From Flavobacteriales bacterium (lineage in GTDB: Bacteria; Bacteroidota; Bacteroidia; Flavobacteriales_F; PHOS-HE28), in assembly GCA_016704485.1 (NCBI GenBank), contig JADJAA010000005.1, positions 1 through 64,000 of the forward strand: a stretch of DNA of 64,000 nt. The letters run 5' to 3'. Below the pieces are notes generated by a model. It did no database searches. It saw only the letters and a program-made list of their open reading frames with translations, and was not told the DNA's origin. Shown one piece after another: positions 10,107-18,842 of this stretch (its first letter is position 1; each line of letters begins with the position of its first letter). Made by a program: the position numbers and the translations under genes.

Positions 10107-10127
10107 AGCAGTTCGATCAGTTTTCAA

Positions 10128-10489
10128 TGATCAATGGCGATACGTGATGTTCCATCGTCTTTAATTTAGTTCCCAGTTCTACGCGGCAGCGTGGAATAGG
10201 TTACAGGGAGATTCGACGGATGGCGTGCTAAGTTCGACGAACTAGCAAATTTTGTCAATGGGTGCGGATGTTGATCTTTACCGAGTAGTACGATCTACAC
10301 ACTTCGTTCCAATCGAACGCTGGTGCCAATAAGGGTTGTGGGCAGCGCAACGGAATCGCCCCTGATAAAGCATATTTTACTGATATCAGTCCTTTGTGTG
10401 CGACCAATAGTCACGGCTGACCCAACTATGCCGTTCCTTGGAACCGGGCATAGCGCCTTCTACTGACCCGCTAAATTGTTGATAAGTGA
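10128..10489. other. Intergenic region (362 bp)
   Basis: No convincing gene. It should hold the promoter of the 10106→7640 unit and the end of the aminotransferase transcript. A stem-loop with a 7-bp outer stem (CTATGCC/GGCATAG, 10426–10453) lies about 37 bp past the aminotransferase stop, without a clear T-run. Confidence 0.4.
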
Positions 10490-11692
10490 TCAAGCTCGAT
10501 CACGACCGGGGTATACCTCCAGTGCTTTTGCCAAGCACTTCACTGCCAATTCGAGAAAAGGCAATTCAAGAACATACGCAAGCCTCACCTGGCGCTTACC
10601 GCGTTCTGGGAACGCATAGAATCCGGTACATGGCGCCATCATGACCGTTGAGCCTTCAAATTCGAATTCTTCCAATAACCATTGGCAGAAACGATCAGAG
10701 TCGTCAATGGGAAGATCTGCTACACAATAGAATGCGCCGCTCGGCATAGGGCAGTGAACGCCCGGAATAGCATTCAGGCCATTCACCAATGTATTGCGTC
10801 GAGCCTTGTACTCTGCAATTACGTTCTCAAAGTAGGAAGGTGGTGTTTTGAGTGCAGCTTCTGCAGCGATCTGCCCGAATGTTGGTGGACTAAGCCGCGC
10901 TTGTGCCATTCTAAGCACTGCGGAATACACATCCGTGTTCTTGGTAATGAACGCTCCAACACGAGCGCCACACATGCTATACCTCTTGCTCACACTATCG
11001 ATCAGGATCACATTCTGTTCCAGACCTTTCAATGTCATTGCACTTATATGTTCAGTGCCATCATAACAGAACTCGCGGTAAACCTCATCCGAAAATAGGA
11101 AAAGGTCATGTTTGAGCACGATCTCGCGCAAGCGCTCCAACTCATCAGCTCCGTAGACACGCCCCGTAGGATTGCCCGGATTGCAGATGAGAATACCTTT
11201 GGTCCGTGGAGTAATAAGCGGTGCGAATGTTTCTTCGGCAGGTAGTGCGAACCCATCATCGACACTCGTCTGTAATGGGATCAGTGACACACCGCAAGAG
11301 AGCGCAAAGCTGTTGTAGTTGGCATAGAACGGTTCAGGTATGATCAGCTCGTCACCAGGTTCAAAACAGGCCATCATTCCGAACAGCAGTGCTTCCGAAC
11401 CGCCATTGGTCACGATGATCTGCTCATGATCAACATCGATCTTATGTGCTTGGTAATACTTCGCAAGACCTCTTCTGTAACTCTCGTATCCGGCACTGTG
11501 GCTGTATTCGATCACTTTTCGATCCAAGTTGCGGATCGCATCCAAGGCTACTTCAGGAGTCTGGATATCCGGTTGGCCAATGTTCAAATGGATCACTTTG
11601 ACCCCTCTGGCCTTCGCTGCTTCAGCAAAAGGGACGAGCTTACGAATGGGGGAGGCGGGCATGTTGCGCCCTTTGGTGGAAATAGCTGGCAT
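10490..11692 (-). CDS. PLP-dependent aminotransferase, class I/II
   Basis: 400 residues, full length for a fold-type I aspartate-aminotransferase-like enzyme. It probably transfers an amino group between an amino acid and a 2-oxo acid in the cytoplasm; the substrate is not set by the sequence. Visible marks: IGQPDIQTPEVAL near the N-terminus, NGGSEALLFGM, CNPGNPTGRVY, SDEVYREFCYDG, the PLP lysine in DSVSKRYSMCGARVG and the Arg in RQVRLAYVL. The start at 11692 (MPAISTKGRNMPASPIR) fits close relatives. It has no operon partner: an insertion remnant lies upstream and T9SS genes downstream. Confidence 0.9.
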   Translation of the reverse strand: MPAISTKGRNMPASPIRKLVPFAEAAKARGVKVIHLNIGQPDIQTPEVALDAIRNLDRKVIEYSHSAGYESYRRGLAKYYQAHKIDVDHEQIIVTNGGSEALLFGMMACFEPGDELIIPEPFYANYNSFALSCGVSLIPLQTSVDDGFALPAEETFAPLITPRTKGILICNPGNPTGRVYGADELERLREIVLKHDLFLFSDEVYREFCYDGTEHISAMTLKGLEQNVILIDSVSKRYSMCGARVGAFITKNTDVYSAVLRMAQARLSPPTFGQIAAEAALKTPPSYFENVIAEYKARRNTLVNGLNAIPGVHCPMPSGAFYCVADLPIDDSDRFCQWLLEEFEFEGSTVMMAPCTGFYAFPERGKRQVRLAYVLELPFLELAVKCLAKALEVYPGRDRA

Positions 11693-12054
11693 ATCAGATC
11701 TGTCTAGAACGGTGCGAAGTTCGTGATTACGCGATCATACCCTTTCGCAATACGAAAATAACCCGATCTACTTGCTCTTTTTCATCATGGCATCTCCAAA
11801 TTAGTGGCCCCGTAGCAAAGGCAATGCGTCAACCATATTGAATCGCCTTGGTAAAAAATAGCTGCGCGGCTTTAGCCTATTTTGTATTGCGCAAGGGTAG
11901 TACCAATACTAACCAAAAGTGGACCGTCTCGAAAGGGATGACCCCTTTTTCATTTAATAGTGATCGGATGCGGCTTACGTTCGGATATCCAGCTGATCGG
12001 GATCACATGCTGCTGTGCCCATGTGTTGTACTGGGATGAACAAAGGGCACGTTT
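11693..12054. other. Intergenic region around the insertion-element remnant
   Basis: No gene seen. It holds a terminator-like hairpin AAAGGG/CCCTTT followed by T-rich sequence at about 11932–11951 (plus strand) and, next to it, GGACCGTCTCG at 11922–11932, which might be an end of the old insertion element. No matching inverted copy was found on the other side. Confidence 0.35.
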
Positions 12055-12505
12055 GATGCATTGCTCGGCCTGTTCTTGAAGGATCCGGACCAACTTTTTC
12101 AAGTAGATCGCTGTTATAGTAGGCCGGTTTCCAAGGTGACTTTGTCCAGTCCTCTGAGCCTGAACCGTATGAAGCGTTTGCTCTGTTTCAGGTTGCCGAA
12201 GGCCGATCCCACTTCCATCGGTCTGATGCTGCGATGTCTTAGACCTTCTTCGCTGGTGAGCCTTTCACGGGCTTGGACCCTTAGTTGTGGTCCAGCCTAT
12301 GGGCAGACGCATTCGTTACGCGCAGCGTTGTAATGGAGCCTGTTCTGTGTAAAGGGGTGTTTCTCCCAGTGGCTCTTATGTTGTTCACGGTGGAAGTGGT
12401 TTTACTTTACAAAAGCCCCCACCCACACCTTCCAGAGATGGCAGTAGATTCATCGCTTGTGCCGGGTCCGAGATCCTTGAACACGACTTTTCTTCGTGAA
12501 GCCAT
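12055..12505 (-). pseudogene. Decayed IS1182-type transposase remnant
   Basis: Fragments of a DDE transposase on the minus strand in shifting frames. The N-terminus starts at ATG 12503–12505 (MASRRKVVFKDL) and, one frame over, AQAMNLLPSLE, as in IS1182 proteins. Then the middle of the gene is missing. Next come EKHPFTQNRLHYNAARNECVCP (written here only as the HYNAARN and CVCP words), RERLTSEEGLRHRS, and the characteristic C-terminal SAFGNLKQSKRF and RLRGLDKVTLETGLL. Stops and frame changes make it non-functional. It lies between the aminotransferase and the second pair of small secreted genes, next to the breakpoint of the 980-bp duplication, and could have helped create that duplication (inference). 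Confidence 0.75.
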
Positions 12506-12554
12506 GCCTACATGTCGATCACACAGATCAACTTCCAACGGCTTTTCAACAAAA

Positions 12555-12586
12555 CGGAAAAGGCCGCTCAGAGGCGGCCCATTTTT
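12555..12586. terminator. Bidirectional Rho-independent terminator
   Basis: Stem GGCCGC/GCGGCC (12562–12579) flanked by AAAA and TTTTT tracts, 17 bp past the stop of the gene at 12603. It is nearly the same terminator as at 3053 and 13294. Confidence 0.8.
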
Positions 12587-12602
12587 CCTAGTGATAGGTT
12601 TT

Positions 12603-13115
12603 TTATAACTCTGCGGCAATGGCATTGCTAGCCAGCATGTTCTTGGCCTGTGGTGTAGGCACGAGCAAGGTGCGAACACCCTCTCCAAGTAGGGTGAAGT
12701 AGATCTTGCCGGCCAAGCCATCATATTCCATTGGGTAGTTCTTGTCCTGGCGCTCTAGTTGCACGTAGAATTCTACGTTTTCTGGGCGTGCGAATGGGCC
12801 TTTTGCTACTGGTGCATTGTGGGTATCGAGTAGGATCTCTTTGGTGATGTGTTCTTCGCTGGTAAGGATCACGCTAACGGTCTCGTTGGTAGGCACTGCG
12901 AAATTGTACTGGCCATGGCAGCCGATCATTACATCCATGGTATCCACGCCATCGGTAACGATCATGGAAACTTCAGCATTGGTGGATTGGGCCATTAATA
13001 TGCTGCCTTTAAAGACCACGTGGCCTTGTGCATTGGCGAAGAGTGAGCATGTTACAGCGATGATGAAGAGAGCTGTGTGGAGAAGCGTGCGTTTGTGAAG
13101 TGGTTGGAAGTTCAT
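12603..13115 (-). CDS. Small secreted beta-domain protein, copy 2a (intact)
   Basis: 170 residues from ATG 13113–13115 (MNFQPLHKRTLLH), signal peptide ending FANAQ, then GHVVFKGSILMA, SMIVTDGVDTMDVMIG, QYNFAVP, THNAPVAKGPFARPE and a C-terminal PTPQAKNMLASNAIAAEL. It is the intact partner of the broken copy at 2359–2874 and a diverged paralogue of 13341–13853. It is probably a beta-sandwich (carboxypeptidase regulatory-like) domain exported through Sec; no enzyme residues stand out. Its own leader repeats and terminator suggest separate transcription. Confidence 0.83.
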   Translation of the reverse strand: MNFQPLHKRTLLHTALFIIAVTCSLFANAQGHVVFKGSILMAQSTNAEVSMIVTDGVDTMDVMIGCHGQYNFAVPTNETVSVILTSEEHITKEILLDTHNAPVAKGPFARPENVEFYVQLERQDKNYPMEYDGLAGKIYFTLLGEGVRTLLVPTPQAKNMLASNAIAAEL

Positions 13116-13198
13116 TTGAGTTGGTTTTGTTAGGGGTGTGTGTTGTTGTTCGACAGTGCAAATCTGCGGCTGCCTTAACCCCTGGCGAAGCAGGAATG

Positions 13199-13231
13199 AG
13201 CAAGTGGCGGGTGGGAGAGAGCAAGTGGCGG
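13199..13231. promoter_or_regulatory. Paired 12-bp direct repeats in the conserved leader (gene 2a)
   Basis: AGCAAGTGGCGG at 13199–13210 and 13220–13231, a 21-bp period, same position relative to the gene as in the other three copies. Confidence 0.5.
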
Positions 13232-13293
13232 AAATAGGTTGAAGGCCATGATGAACATGCATTTCGGAATACAGACTTTAAACCCCGGAAACG

Positions 13294-13324
13294 GAAAAAG
13301 GCCGCTCTGAGGCGGCCCATTTTC
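13294..13324. terminator. Bidirectional Rho-independent terminator
   Basis: Stem GGCCGC/GCGGCC (13300–13317) with A-run and T-run flanks, 17 bp past the stop of the gene at 13341 on the minus strand. Confidence 0.8.
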
Positions 13325-13340
13325 CGAAGAAGGGATTTAC

Positions 13341-13853
13341 TTACAACGCTGCGGTAAAGGTGTTGGAAACCAGCATGTTCTTTGGTTGTGGCGTAGGAAC
13401 GATCATCGTCCGAACACCTTCGCCTTGTGGTGCGAAATAGATGCTTCCTGCGAGACCGCTGTACATCATGGGCTGCGTCGTTGATTGAGGCTCCAGCTCC
13501 ACATAGAACTCTACCTGCGCCGTGCGAGCAAATGGACCCTTAGCTTCAGGAGCGTTGTGGGTATCAAGCTTGATCTCTTTGGTGATGTGGTTCTCGCTGG
13601 TCACTATCACACTAACGATCTCGTTGGCCGGAACAGCGAAGTTGTATTGGCCATGGCGGCCGATCATCACATCCATGGTGTCGACACCATCAGTAACGAT
13701 CATGGAAACTTCAGCATTGGTGCTGTTGGCCATAAGAATGCTGCCTTTGAATACTACGTGGCCTTGTGCATTGGCGAAGAGTGAGCAAGTAACAGCAAGA
13801 ATGAAGAGAGCTGTGTGGAGTAAAGTGCGCTTGTGGAGTGGTTGGAAGTTCAT
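13341..13853 (-). CDS. Small secreted beta-domain protein, copy 2b
   Basis: 170 residues from ATG 13851–13853, signal peptide ending FANAQ, then GHVVFKGSILMANST, SMIVTDGVDTMDVMIGRHG, THNAPEAKGPFARTAQ and C-terminal NMLVSNTFTAAL. The C-terminal half is nearly identical in DNA to copy 1b, while the N-terminal half differs by substitutions, so it is a mosaic. The function is unknown, as for the other three members. Downstream of the two sensor kinases on the same strand, but separated by its own leader. Confidence 0.83.
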   Translation of the reverse strand: MNFQPLHKRTLLHTALFILAVTCSLFANAQGHVVFKGSILMANSTNAEVSMIVTDGVDTMDVMIGRHGQYNFAVPANEIVSVIVTSENHITKEIKLDTHNAPEAKGPFARTAQVEFYVELEPQSTTQPMMYSGLAGSIYFAPQGEGVRTMIVPTPQPKNMLVSNTFTAAL

Positions 13854-13939
13854 TTGAGTTGGTTTTGTTAGGGGTGTGTGTCGTTGTTGTTTGACAGTGC
13901 AAATCTGCGGCTGTCATCACCCCTGGCGAAGCGGGAACG

Positions 13940-13972
13940 AGCAAATGGCGGGTGGGAAAGAGTAAGTGGCGG
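13940..13972. promoter_or_regulatory. Paired 12-bp direct repeats in the conserved leader (gene 2b)
   Basis: AGCAAATGGCGG at 13940–13951 and AGTAAGTGGCGG at 13961–13972, a 21-bp period. The most diverged of the four sites, yet the spacing is kept. Confidence 0.5.
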
Positions 13973-14056
13973 AAGTAGGCTTAAAAAGCCCATGACCGTA
14001 CTATGAAATACGGCCTAGTTTATTGATAAGTCCCAGATCATCAGTCGGAAGACTGC

Positions 14057-16255
14057 TCATGCGTTCAGGAACGGTATCTCCACCTCAACACGGGTACCTT
14101 GTGGTAGATCCGTGTAATGGAAGCCTGCTTTACCACCGTGTTGCTTCTGCACCAGATCCAAGCGCGAGCGGGTTATGGCAGTTCCTAGTGACGTTTTCTT
14201 CATGGGTTGTCCAAGAGGTGATGCTTCCTTTTTCGCATGCCTGCCGGCGCCATCATCCTCAATGGTCCATACCATTTGGCTACCGCGCCTAGCAACACTG
14301 AGTGTAATGTGCCCTTTGCCTTCTTTGCCTGCCATACCATGCCAGATCGCGTTTTCCACGAAGGGTTGCACCACCAATGGGGGCACCATGACCTCTTCCG
14401 GATCGATAGTTTGGTCCACGGTGATCGTAAAATCGAACTTCTTTTCCATCCGCATACGTTCCAGATCCAAGTACCCGCGAAGTGCTTCAAGATCATCGTT
14501 CAAGGGCACTTCGGCATGTCTACTATTCTCTAAGACCAACCGCATAACACGGGCGAATTTGCTGAGGTAGCTTGTCGCACTGTCCTGATCATTCTTTTGA
14601 ACGAATGCGTTGATGCTGTTGAGCGCATTGAAGATGAAGTGCGGGTTCATCTGGCTACGTAATGCTTGGGTTTCCAGTGTAGCCGCCTCTTTTTCAAATC
14701 GTTCCGCTCTTCGTTTTCTATCGGTTACGAACCAAGCTCCACCCCCACCTAACAGCAACAAGCCGCCAAACGCTGTAGCTAAAGCGCGGTTCCGGTTCTG
14801 ATCAGCACGCAATGACTCGATGGTCCGTTCACTTTCCAGTTGCTCGCGTTCCGCAGCATACTCCAAGCTATCCGCAAGCTGTTCTTTATTGAAGGTGTAC
14901 AGCATATCACGTTGGGTAAGTTTGCGTTGTGTGCTTTCCAGAGACAGGCTATCCCGAACGCCAACGAAGATCTCGTGGTAGGCCAGCGCCAGATCTCCGT
15001 TGCCCAATGCCTTGTATGCTTGGTACAAGCATTCGCAATTCAATAAGCGCTCGTCCGCGGCCTTGATCCGTTCAGCTATTACAAGGCCTTGCTTGCATTT
15101 CGTAACGGCCAGTTCAGGTCGATCCAGGACCACATCCAACTTACCAAGTTCGGCAAGGGTCCCTGAAATATTCAACTGATAGTCCATACCTCCAGCGATC
15201 ACCAACGATTCCTTGAGGATGTTCTCTGCTTCCTCATAGTTCTTCATGAGCCGATACGATCTTCCAAGCAAAAGCATGGTCTGGCACATGGGATATTTCA
15301 GATCGGCTTCTTTTTCCAATGCGTAGGCATTCTTCAGGACGATGATCGCACTGTCCGTTCGACCACTATCGAAAAGCAAGCTGCCAAGACCACTTAGCGA
15401 ATGCGCCATACCAGGTCGATCGCCTATTTCAGTGAACAGTTCGTGGGCCTTCAGCATAGACGGAAAGCCCTCTTTGGGATCACCAAGGGAAGCACGCAGA
15501 TCGCTGAGCATGACATAGCTATGAGCGATCTCAAGTGGTTCTCCTAAACGTTCCATGGTGGCGATATTCTTGTAAGCCAGATCGATCGCTTCCCCGATCC
15601 TTCCCATATCGTTGTAGGTCACAATCATGTTATTGTAGCCCCAAGAGGCCACGGCTTCATCATCATATTTCTCAGCGATCTCCACAACTTTCGCGAAACA
15701 GACCAACGCACTGTCCGGTCGCCCTTGTATCCGGTGTGCTCGCCCAATATCGTTGTAGCAATAGGCCAACCCGATCTCATGTCCTGCCTTCAAGTGCAGC
15801 GCCATACTTCGCCGATTATGGGCGATCGAAGCATCCATGTTGGTTTCTTGCTGTTCAATGAATCCCAGATTGCTTTCCGCATTTGCAGCACCGACCAAGT
15901 ATGCGGAGTCTTCCCTAAGCAAGAAGATGTGTAGCCCACTATCGACCAATTGGATCGCTTTTTTCGTGGCTCCCTTCGTGAACTGGGCCAGGCCTTCTTT
16001 CCTTAATCCCTCAGCCACCATGAACGTGTCATTGGCGCGCATCGCAAGTTCCACCATGTGCTTGGCCAACGTCAGGCTACTGTCCGGATCGTTGGCCCGC
16101 AGGGCATTTGTCAACAGGTTCAATGCCTCAAGTTTATTGCGCGTGGGAGTTCCGGGAGTCCTGTAGACATTCCACAACGAATCGTTCTGATCATCCTGCG
16201 CGGTGCAGAACGTGGTGAACGGAACAATAAGGAGTAGGATGATAGATCGCCACAT
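14057..16255 (-). CDS. TPR-containing LytS-like sensor histidine kinase
   Basis: 732 residues. A signal peptide (MWRSIILLLIVPFTTFCTAQ) is followed by about 400 residues of tetratricopeptide repeats (for example ALVCFAKVVEIAEKY, SAIIVLKNAYALEKEA), a coiled segment, one membrane helix (about residue 500, ALATAFGGLLLLGGGGAWFV), then a His_kinase domain with H-box MNPHFIFNALNSINAF and an HATPase_c domain (VENAIWHGM, IEDDGAGRHAKK, GTAITRSRL). Periplasmic TPRs probably sense a ligand or protein; the histidine passes phosphate to a LytTR regulator, for which the gene at 1493–2247 is a candidate. The C-terminal third is nearly identical to that of the next kinase. Confidence 0.9.
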   Translation of the reverse strand: MWRSIILLLIVPFTTFCTAQDDQNDSLWNVYRTPGTPTRNKLEALNLLTNALRANDPDSSLTLAKHMVELAMRANDTFMVAEGLRKEGLAQFTKGATKKAIQLVDSGLHIFLLREDSAYLVGAANAESNLGFIEQQETNMDASIAHNRRSMALHLKAGHEIGLAYCYNDIGRAHRIQGRPDSALVCFAKVVEIAEKYDDEAVASWGYNNMIVTYNDMGRIGEAIDLAYKNIATMERLGEPLEIAHSYVMLSDLRASLGDPKEGFPSMLKAHELFTEIGDRPGMAHSLSGLGSLLFDSGRTDSAIIVLKNAYALEKEADLKYPMCQTMLLLGRSYRLMKNYEEAENILKESLVIAGGMDYQLNISGTLAELGKLDVVLDRPELAVTKCKQGLVIAERIKAADERLLNCECLYQAYKALGNGDLALAYHEIFVGVRDSLSLESTQRKLTQRDMLYTFNKEQLADSLEYAAEREQLESERTIESLRADQNRNRALATAFGGLLLLGGGGAWFVTDRKRRAERFEKEAATLETQALRSQMNPHFIFNALNSINAFVQKNDQDSATSYLSKFARVMRLVLENSRHAEVPLNDDLEALRGYLDLERMRMEKKFDFTITVDQTIDPEEVMVPPLVVQPFVENAIWHGMAGKEGKGHITLSVARRGSQMVWTIEDDGAGRHAKKEASPLGQPMKKTSLGTAITRSRLDLVQKQHGGKAGFHYTDLPQGTRVEVEIPFLNA
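14109..14657. repeat. Near-identical kinase segment, copy 1 (partner 16575–17123)
   Basis: About 549 bp covering the H-box through the ATPase domain. I count roughly five substitutions against the partner, whereas the flanking parts of both genes are clearly diverged. This fits recent gene conversion. Confidence 0.85.
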
Positions 16256-16522
16256 GGGAGAGTATGTTGAATGGTCCCGGAAGTCTTGTCCCCGACCAAA
16301 TTAAGATATGCGGACAATGGGCGGAGATGTAAAACCATCTCGCGATATTAATACCCCCGAATTACTCGCTTTTTACCTGTGCGAAGAGATCTTGCGTACC
16401 AAACTGATGGACTTCGGAATGAAGTATCATCGATGCTTCTTCAAAATCGCGTTCCGTAGCAATACATGGACATATAGAAAGCGCACGGCGCATGATCCCA
16501 TTTCCGTTGCCGGCCGTGGCTA

Positions 16523-18712
16523 TTACGCACTCAAAAATGGCATCTCCACCTCAACGCGGGTACCTTGCGGAAGGTCCGTGTAATGGAAGCCTGCTTTACC
16601 ACCGTGTTGCTTCTGCACCAGATCCAAGCGCGAGCGGGTTATGGCGGTTCCTAGTGACGTTTTCTTCATGGGTTGTCCAAGAGGTGATGCTTCCTTTTTC
16701 GCATGCCTACCAGCGCCATCATCCTCAATGGTCCATACCATTTGGCTACCGCGCCTAGCAACACTGAGTGTAATGTGCCCTTTGCCTTCTTTGCCTGCCA
16801 TACCATGCCAGATCGCGTTTTCCACGAAGGGTTGCACCACCAATGGGGGCACCATGACCTCTTCCGGATCGATAGTTTGGTCCACGGTGATCGTAAAATC
16901 GAACTTCTTTTCCATCCGCATACGTTCCAGATCCAAGTACCCGCGAAGTGCTTCAAGATCATCGTTCAAGGGCACTTCGGCATGTCTACTATTCTCTAAG
17001 ACCAACCGCATAACACGGGCGAATTTGCTGAGATAGCTTGTCGCACTGTCCTGATCATTCTTCTGAACGAATGCGTTGATGCTGTTGAGCGCATTGAAGA
17101 TGAAGTGCGGGTTCATCTGGCTGCGAAGTGCTTGTGTTTCCAGCGTTGCTGATTCCTTTTCGAATCGCTCTTGTCTGCGCCTACGATCGGTGATGAACCA
17201 GGCGATGCCTCCTCCAAGCAGCAAGATGCCTCCGATCCCGGTTGCCAGTGCGCGGTTTCGATTCTGATCAGCGCGAAGAGATTCGATCATTCGTTCGCTT
17301 TCCAGCTGTTCGCGCTCGCTCGCATAGGCGAGGCTATCGGCCAGTTGTTGTTTGCCGAAGGTGTACAATAGGTCGCGTTGTGTCAATTGGCGTTGGGCCC
17401 TATCATTGACCAAACTATCGCGGATCGAGATGAAGGTTTCATGGAATTGCAATGCCTTCAAGCCATTTCCCTGAGCCTTGTACGCCAAATAGAGGCACTC
17501 GCAATTGTCTCGTCGTTCGGTGGAGATCAAATTCTTGTCTGCCAGAGTGAGGCCTTTGGTGCATCGTTGAATGGCTTGTTGAATAGCGCCTTTATCCAAC
17601 GATGTTCTGCCCAGTTTGGCGAATGCTTGGGCTTCACTGGGTTGGTCGTTCAGGCTTTGTGCCAAGATCAATGCTTCGTTCAAGATCCGTTCCGCATCCG
17701 CTGTTCTTCCTACGAGACGGTAAACTGTCCCAAGTTCCAGAAGCGTTCTTCCCATCAAGTCCTTTACATCGCCTTCGCGTTCCAACTGCAGCGCTGTTTC
17801 CAACATGACGATTGCACTATCCGCCTCATTCATCTCCATTAAAAGGGCGCCAATGCTACTTCCGGAGGTCATCATTCCTTGGCGATAATCGGCCTTTTGG
17901 TAAAGGTCATAAGCACGTCGCAAGAGGTCAAGCGCTTCTTGGTCCTCGCCTATTGCGCGTTTCAATTCGCTGATAGTGGTAAGGCATGCGGCTACGCCTT
18001 TTAGGTCACTGATACGTTCAAGTATGGCTAAGCTCTTGTACGTAGCATCGATCGCCTCACCAATTCGGCCCGTCGCCGTATAGACGTTCCCCATATTTCC
18101 GTAACCACCGCCTACCATATCATCCATGCCGATCCTTTCGCCTTCGCTCACAACCCGTTCATAATAGTAGAGCGCACTGTCGTGTTTTCCTTGTATTTCG
18201 TAGATCCTGCCAATGCCGTTGTAGCAATAAATTGCCCCTTCCGGATCGTTTGCGCGTTCGTGCAGGCCTAAGCTGAGTAGATAATGGTGCATGGCCTCCT
18301 TCAATCGCCCACTGTTCTTGTGTGCATATGCCATGTTGCTTTCCGCCGCTCCAGCACCGCGCAAGAAGGCCGAGTCCAATCTGGTGGAATAGTAAAAGAG
18401 TGCACTATCCAAGGCTTTCAGTGCCGGTTCGCTGGATCGCATCATTAAATGTGCGATGCCCACATCACGGTAGCCTTGGCCGATCATCAGTGTATCGTGC
18501 TGTTCGCGTGCCCGGTCAACAAGAAGGTGCGACAAATTCAAACAACTGTCCTGATCCACCGAACGCATTTCAGTGATGATCTGGTGGAGCGTTACCAGCT
18601 GCTCGCGAGAAACCTTTTGTCCTTGGAAGGCACGCCAAAGAGAATCCAACGGATATTGTCCATAAGCATGTGTTGCTAGTATGGTAAGGATGGTGAGTGC
18701 GGCTCGGAGCAT
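16523..18712 (-). CDS. TPR-containing LytS-like sensor histidine kinase (paralogue)
   Basis: 729 residues from ATG 18710–18712 (MLRAALTILTILATHAYGQ), which gives a clean signal peptide; another ATG lies 12 codons upstream at 18748. TPR units (ALYYYERVVSEGERIGM, ALDLLRRAYDLYQKA), a membrane helix (GIGGILLLGGGIAWFI), H-box MNPHFIFNALNSINAF and HATPase_c follow as in the neighbour at 14057–16255. The sensory halves are diverged while the catalytic halves match almost exactly, so both kinases probably address the same regulator with different inputs. The two genes are in tandem with a 267-bp gap in which no gene is seen. Confidence 0.9.
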   Translation of the reverse strand: MLRAALTILTILATHAYGQYPLDSLWRAFQGQKVSREQLVTLHQIITEMRSVDQDSCLNLSHLLVDRAREQHDTLMIGQGYRDVGIAHLMMRSSEPALKALDSALFYYSTRLDSAFLRGAGAAESNMAYAHKNSGRLKEAMHHYLLSLGLHERANDPEGAIYCYNGIGRIYEIQGKHDSALYYYERVVSEGERIGMDDMVGGGYGNMGNVYTATGRIGEAIDATYKSLAILERISDLKGVAACLTTISELKRAIGEDQEALDLLRRAYDLYQKADYRQGMMTSGSSIGALLMEMNEADSAIVMLETALQLEREGDVKDLMGRTLLELGTVYRLVGRTADAERILNEALILAQSLNDQPSEAQAFAKLGRTSLDKGAIQQAIQRCTKGLTLADKNLISTERRDNCECLYLAYKAQGNGLKALQFHETFISIRDSLVNDRAQRQLTQRDLLYTFGKQQLADSLAYASEREQLESERMIESLRADQNRNRALATGIGGILLLGGGIAWFITDRRRRQERFEKESATLETQALRSQMNPHFIFNALNSINAFVQKNDQDSATSYLSKFARVMRLVLENSRHAEVPLNDDLEALRGYLDLERMRMEKKFDFTITVDQTIDPEEVMVPPLVVQPFVENAIWHGMAGKEGKGHITLSVARRGSQMVWTIEDDGAGRHAKKEASPLGQPMKKTSLGTAITRSRLDLVQKQHGGKAGFHYTDLPQGTRVEVEMPFLSA
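16575..17123. repeat. Near-identical kinase segment, copy 2 (partner 14109–14657)
   Basis: See the partner. The identity stops abruptly at both ends inside coding sequence. Confidence 0.85.
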
Positions 18713-18842
18713 GTAATTCCGGCAACTGAGAGAGGCGTATCTGAGCAAGTTATACCATTGGGGCCGCCAAAAGGCATTATCACTATTCCGAGCAGTACAT
18801 ATGCAATGATGAAGAGTTCAGAGGGCAGGTCATAGTATCGGT

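Larger units (their letters stand above)
12612..13588. repeat. Long direct duplication, copy 2 (partner 2368–3346)
   Basis: Matches 2368–3346 apart from small indels. It covers gene 2a, its leader, the terminator and the C-terminal half of gene 2b. Confidence 0.85.

Noticed and set aside
11848..12608. Several plus-strand open frames between the aminotransferase and the small secreted genes
   Set aside because: They are antisense to the IS1182 remnant on the minus strand and have no domain signs.
14175..14570. Identical plus-strand open frames at 14175–14570 and 16641–17036
   Set aside because: They lie antisense to the duplicated kinase domains; their identity comes from the DNA duplication, and the translated sequence resembles nothing.
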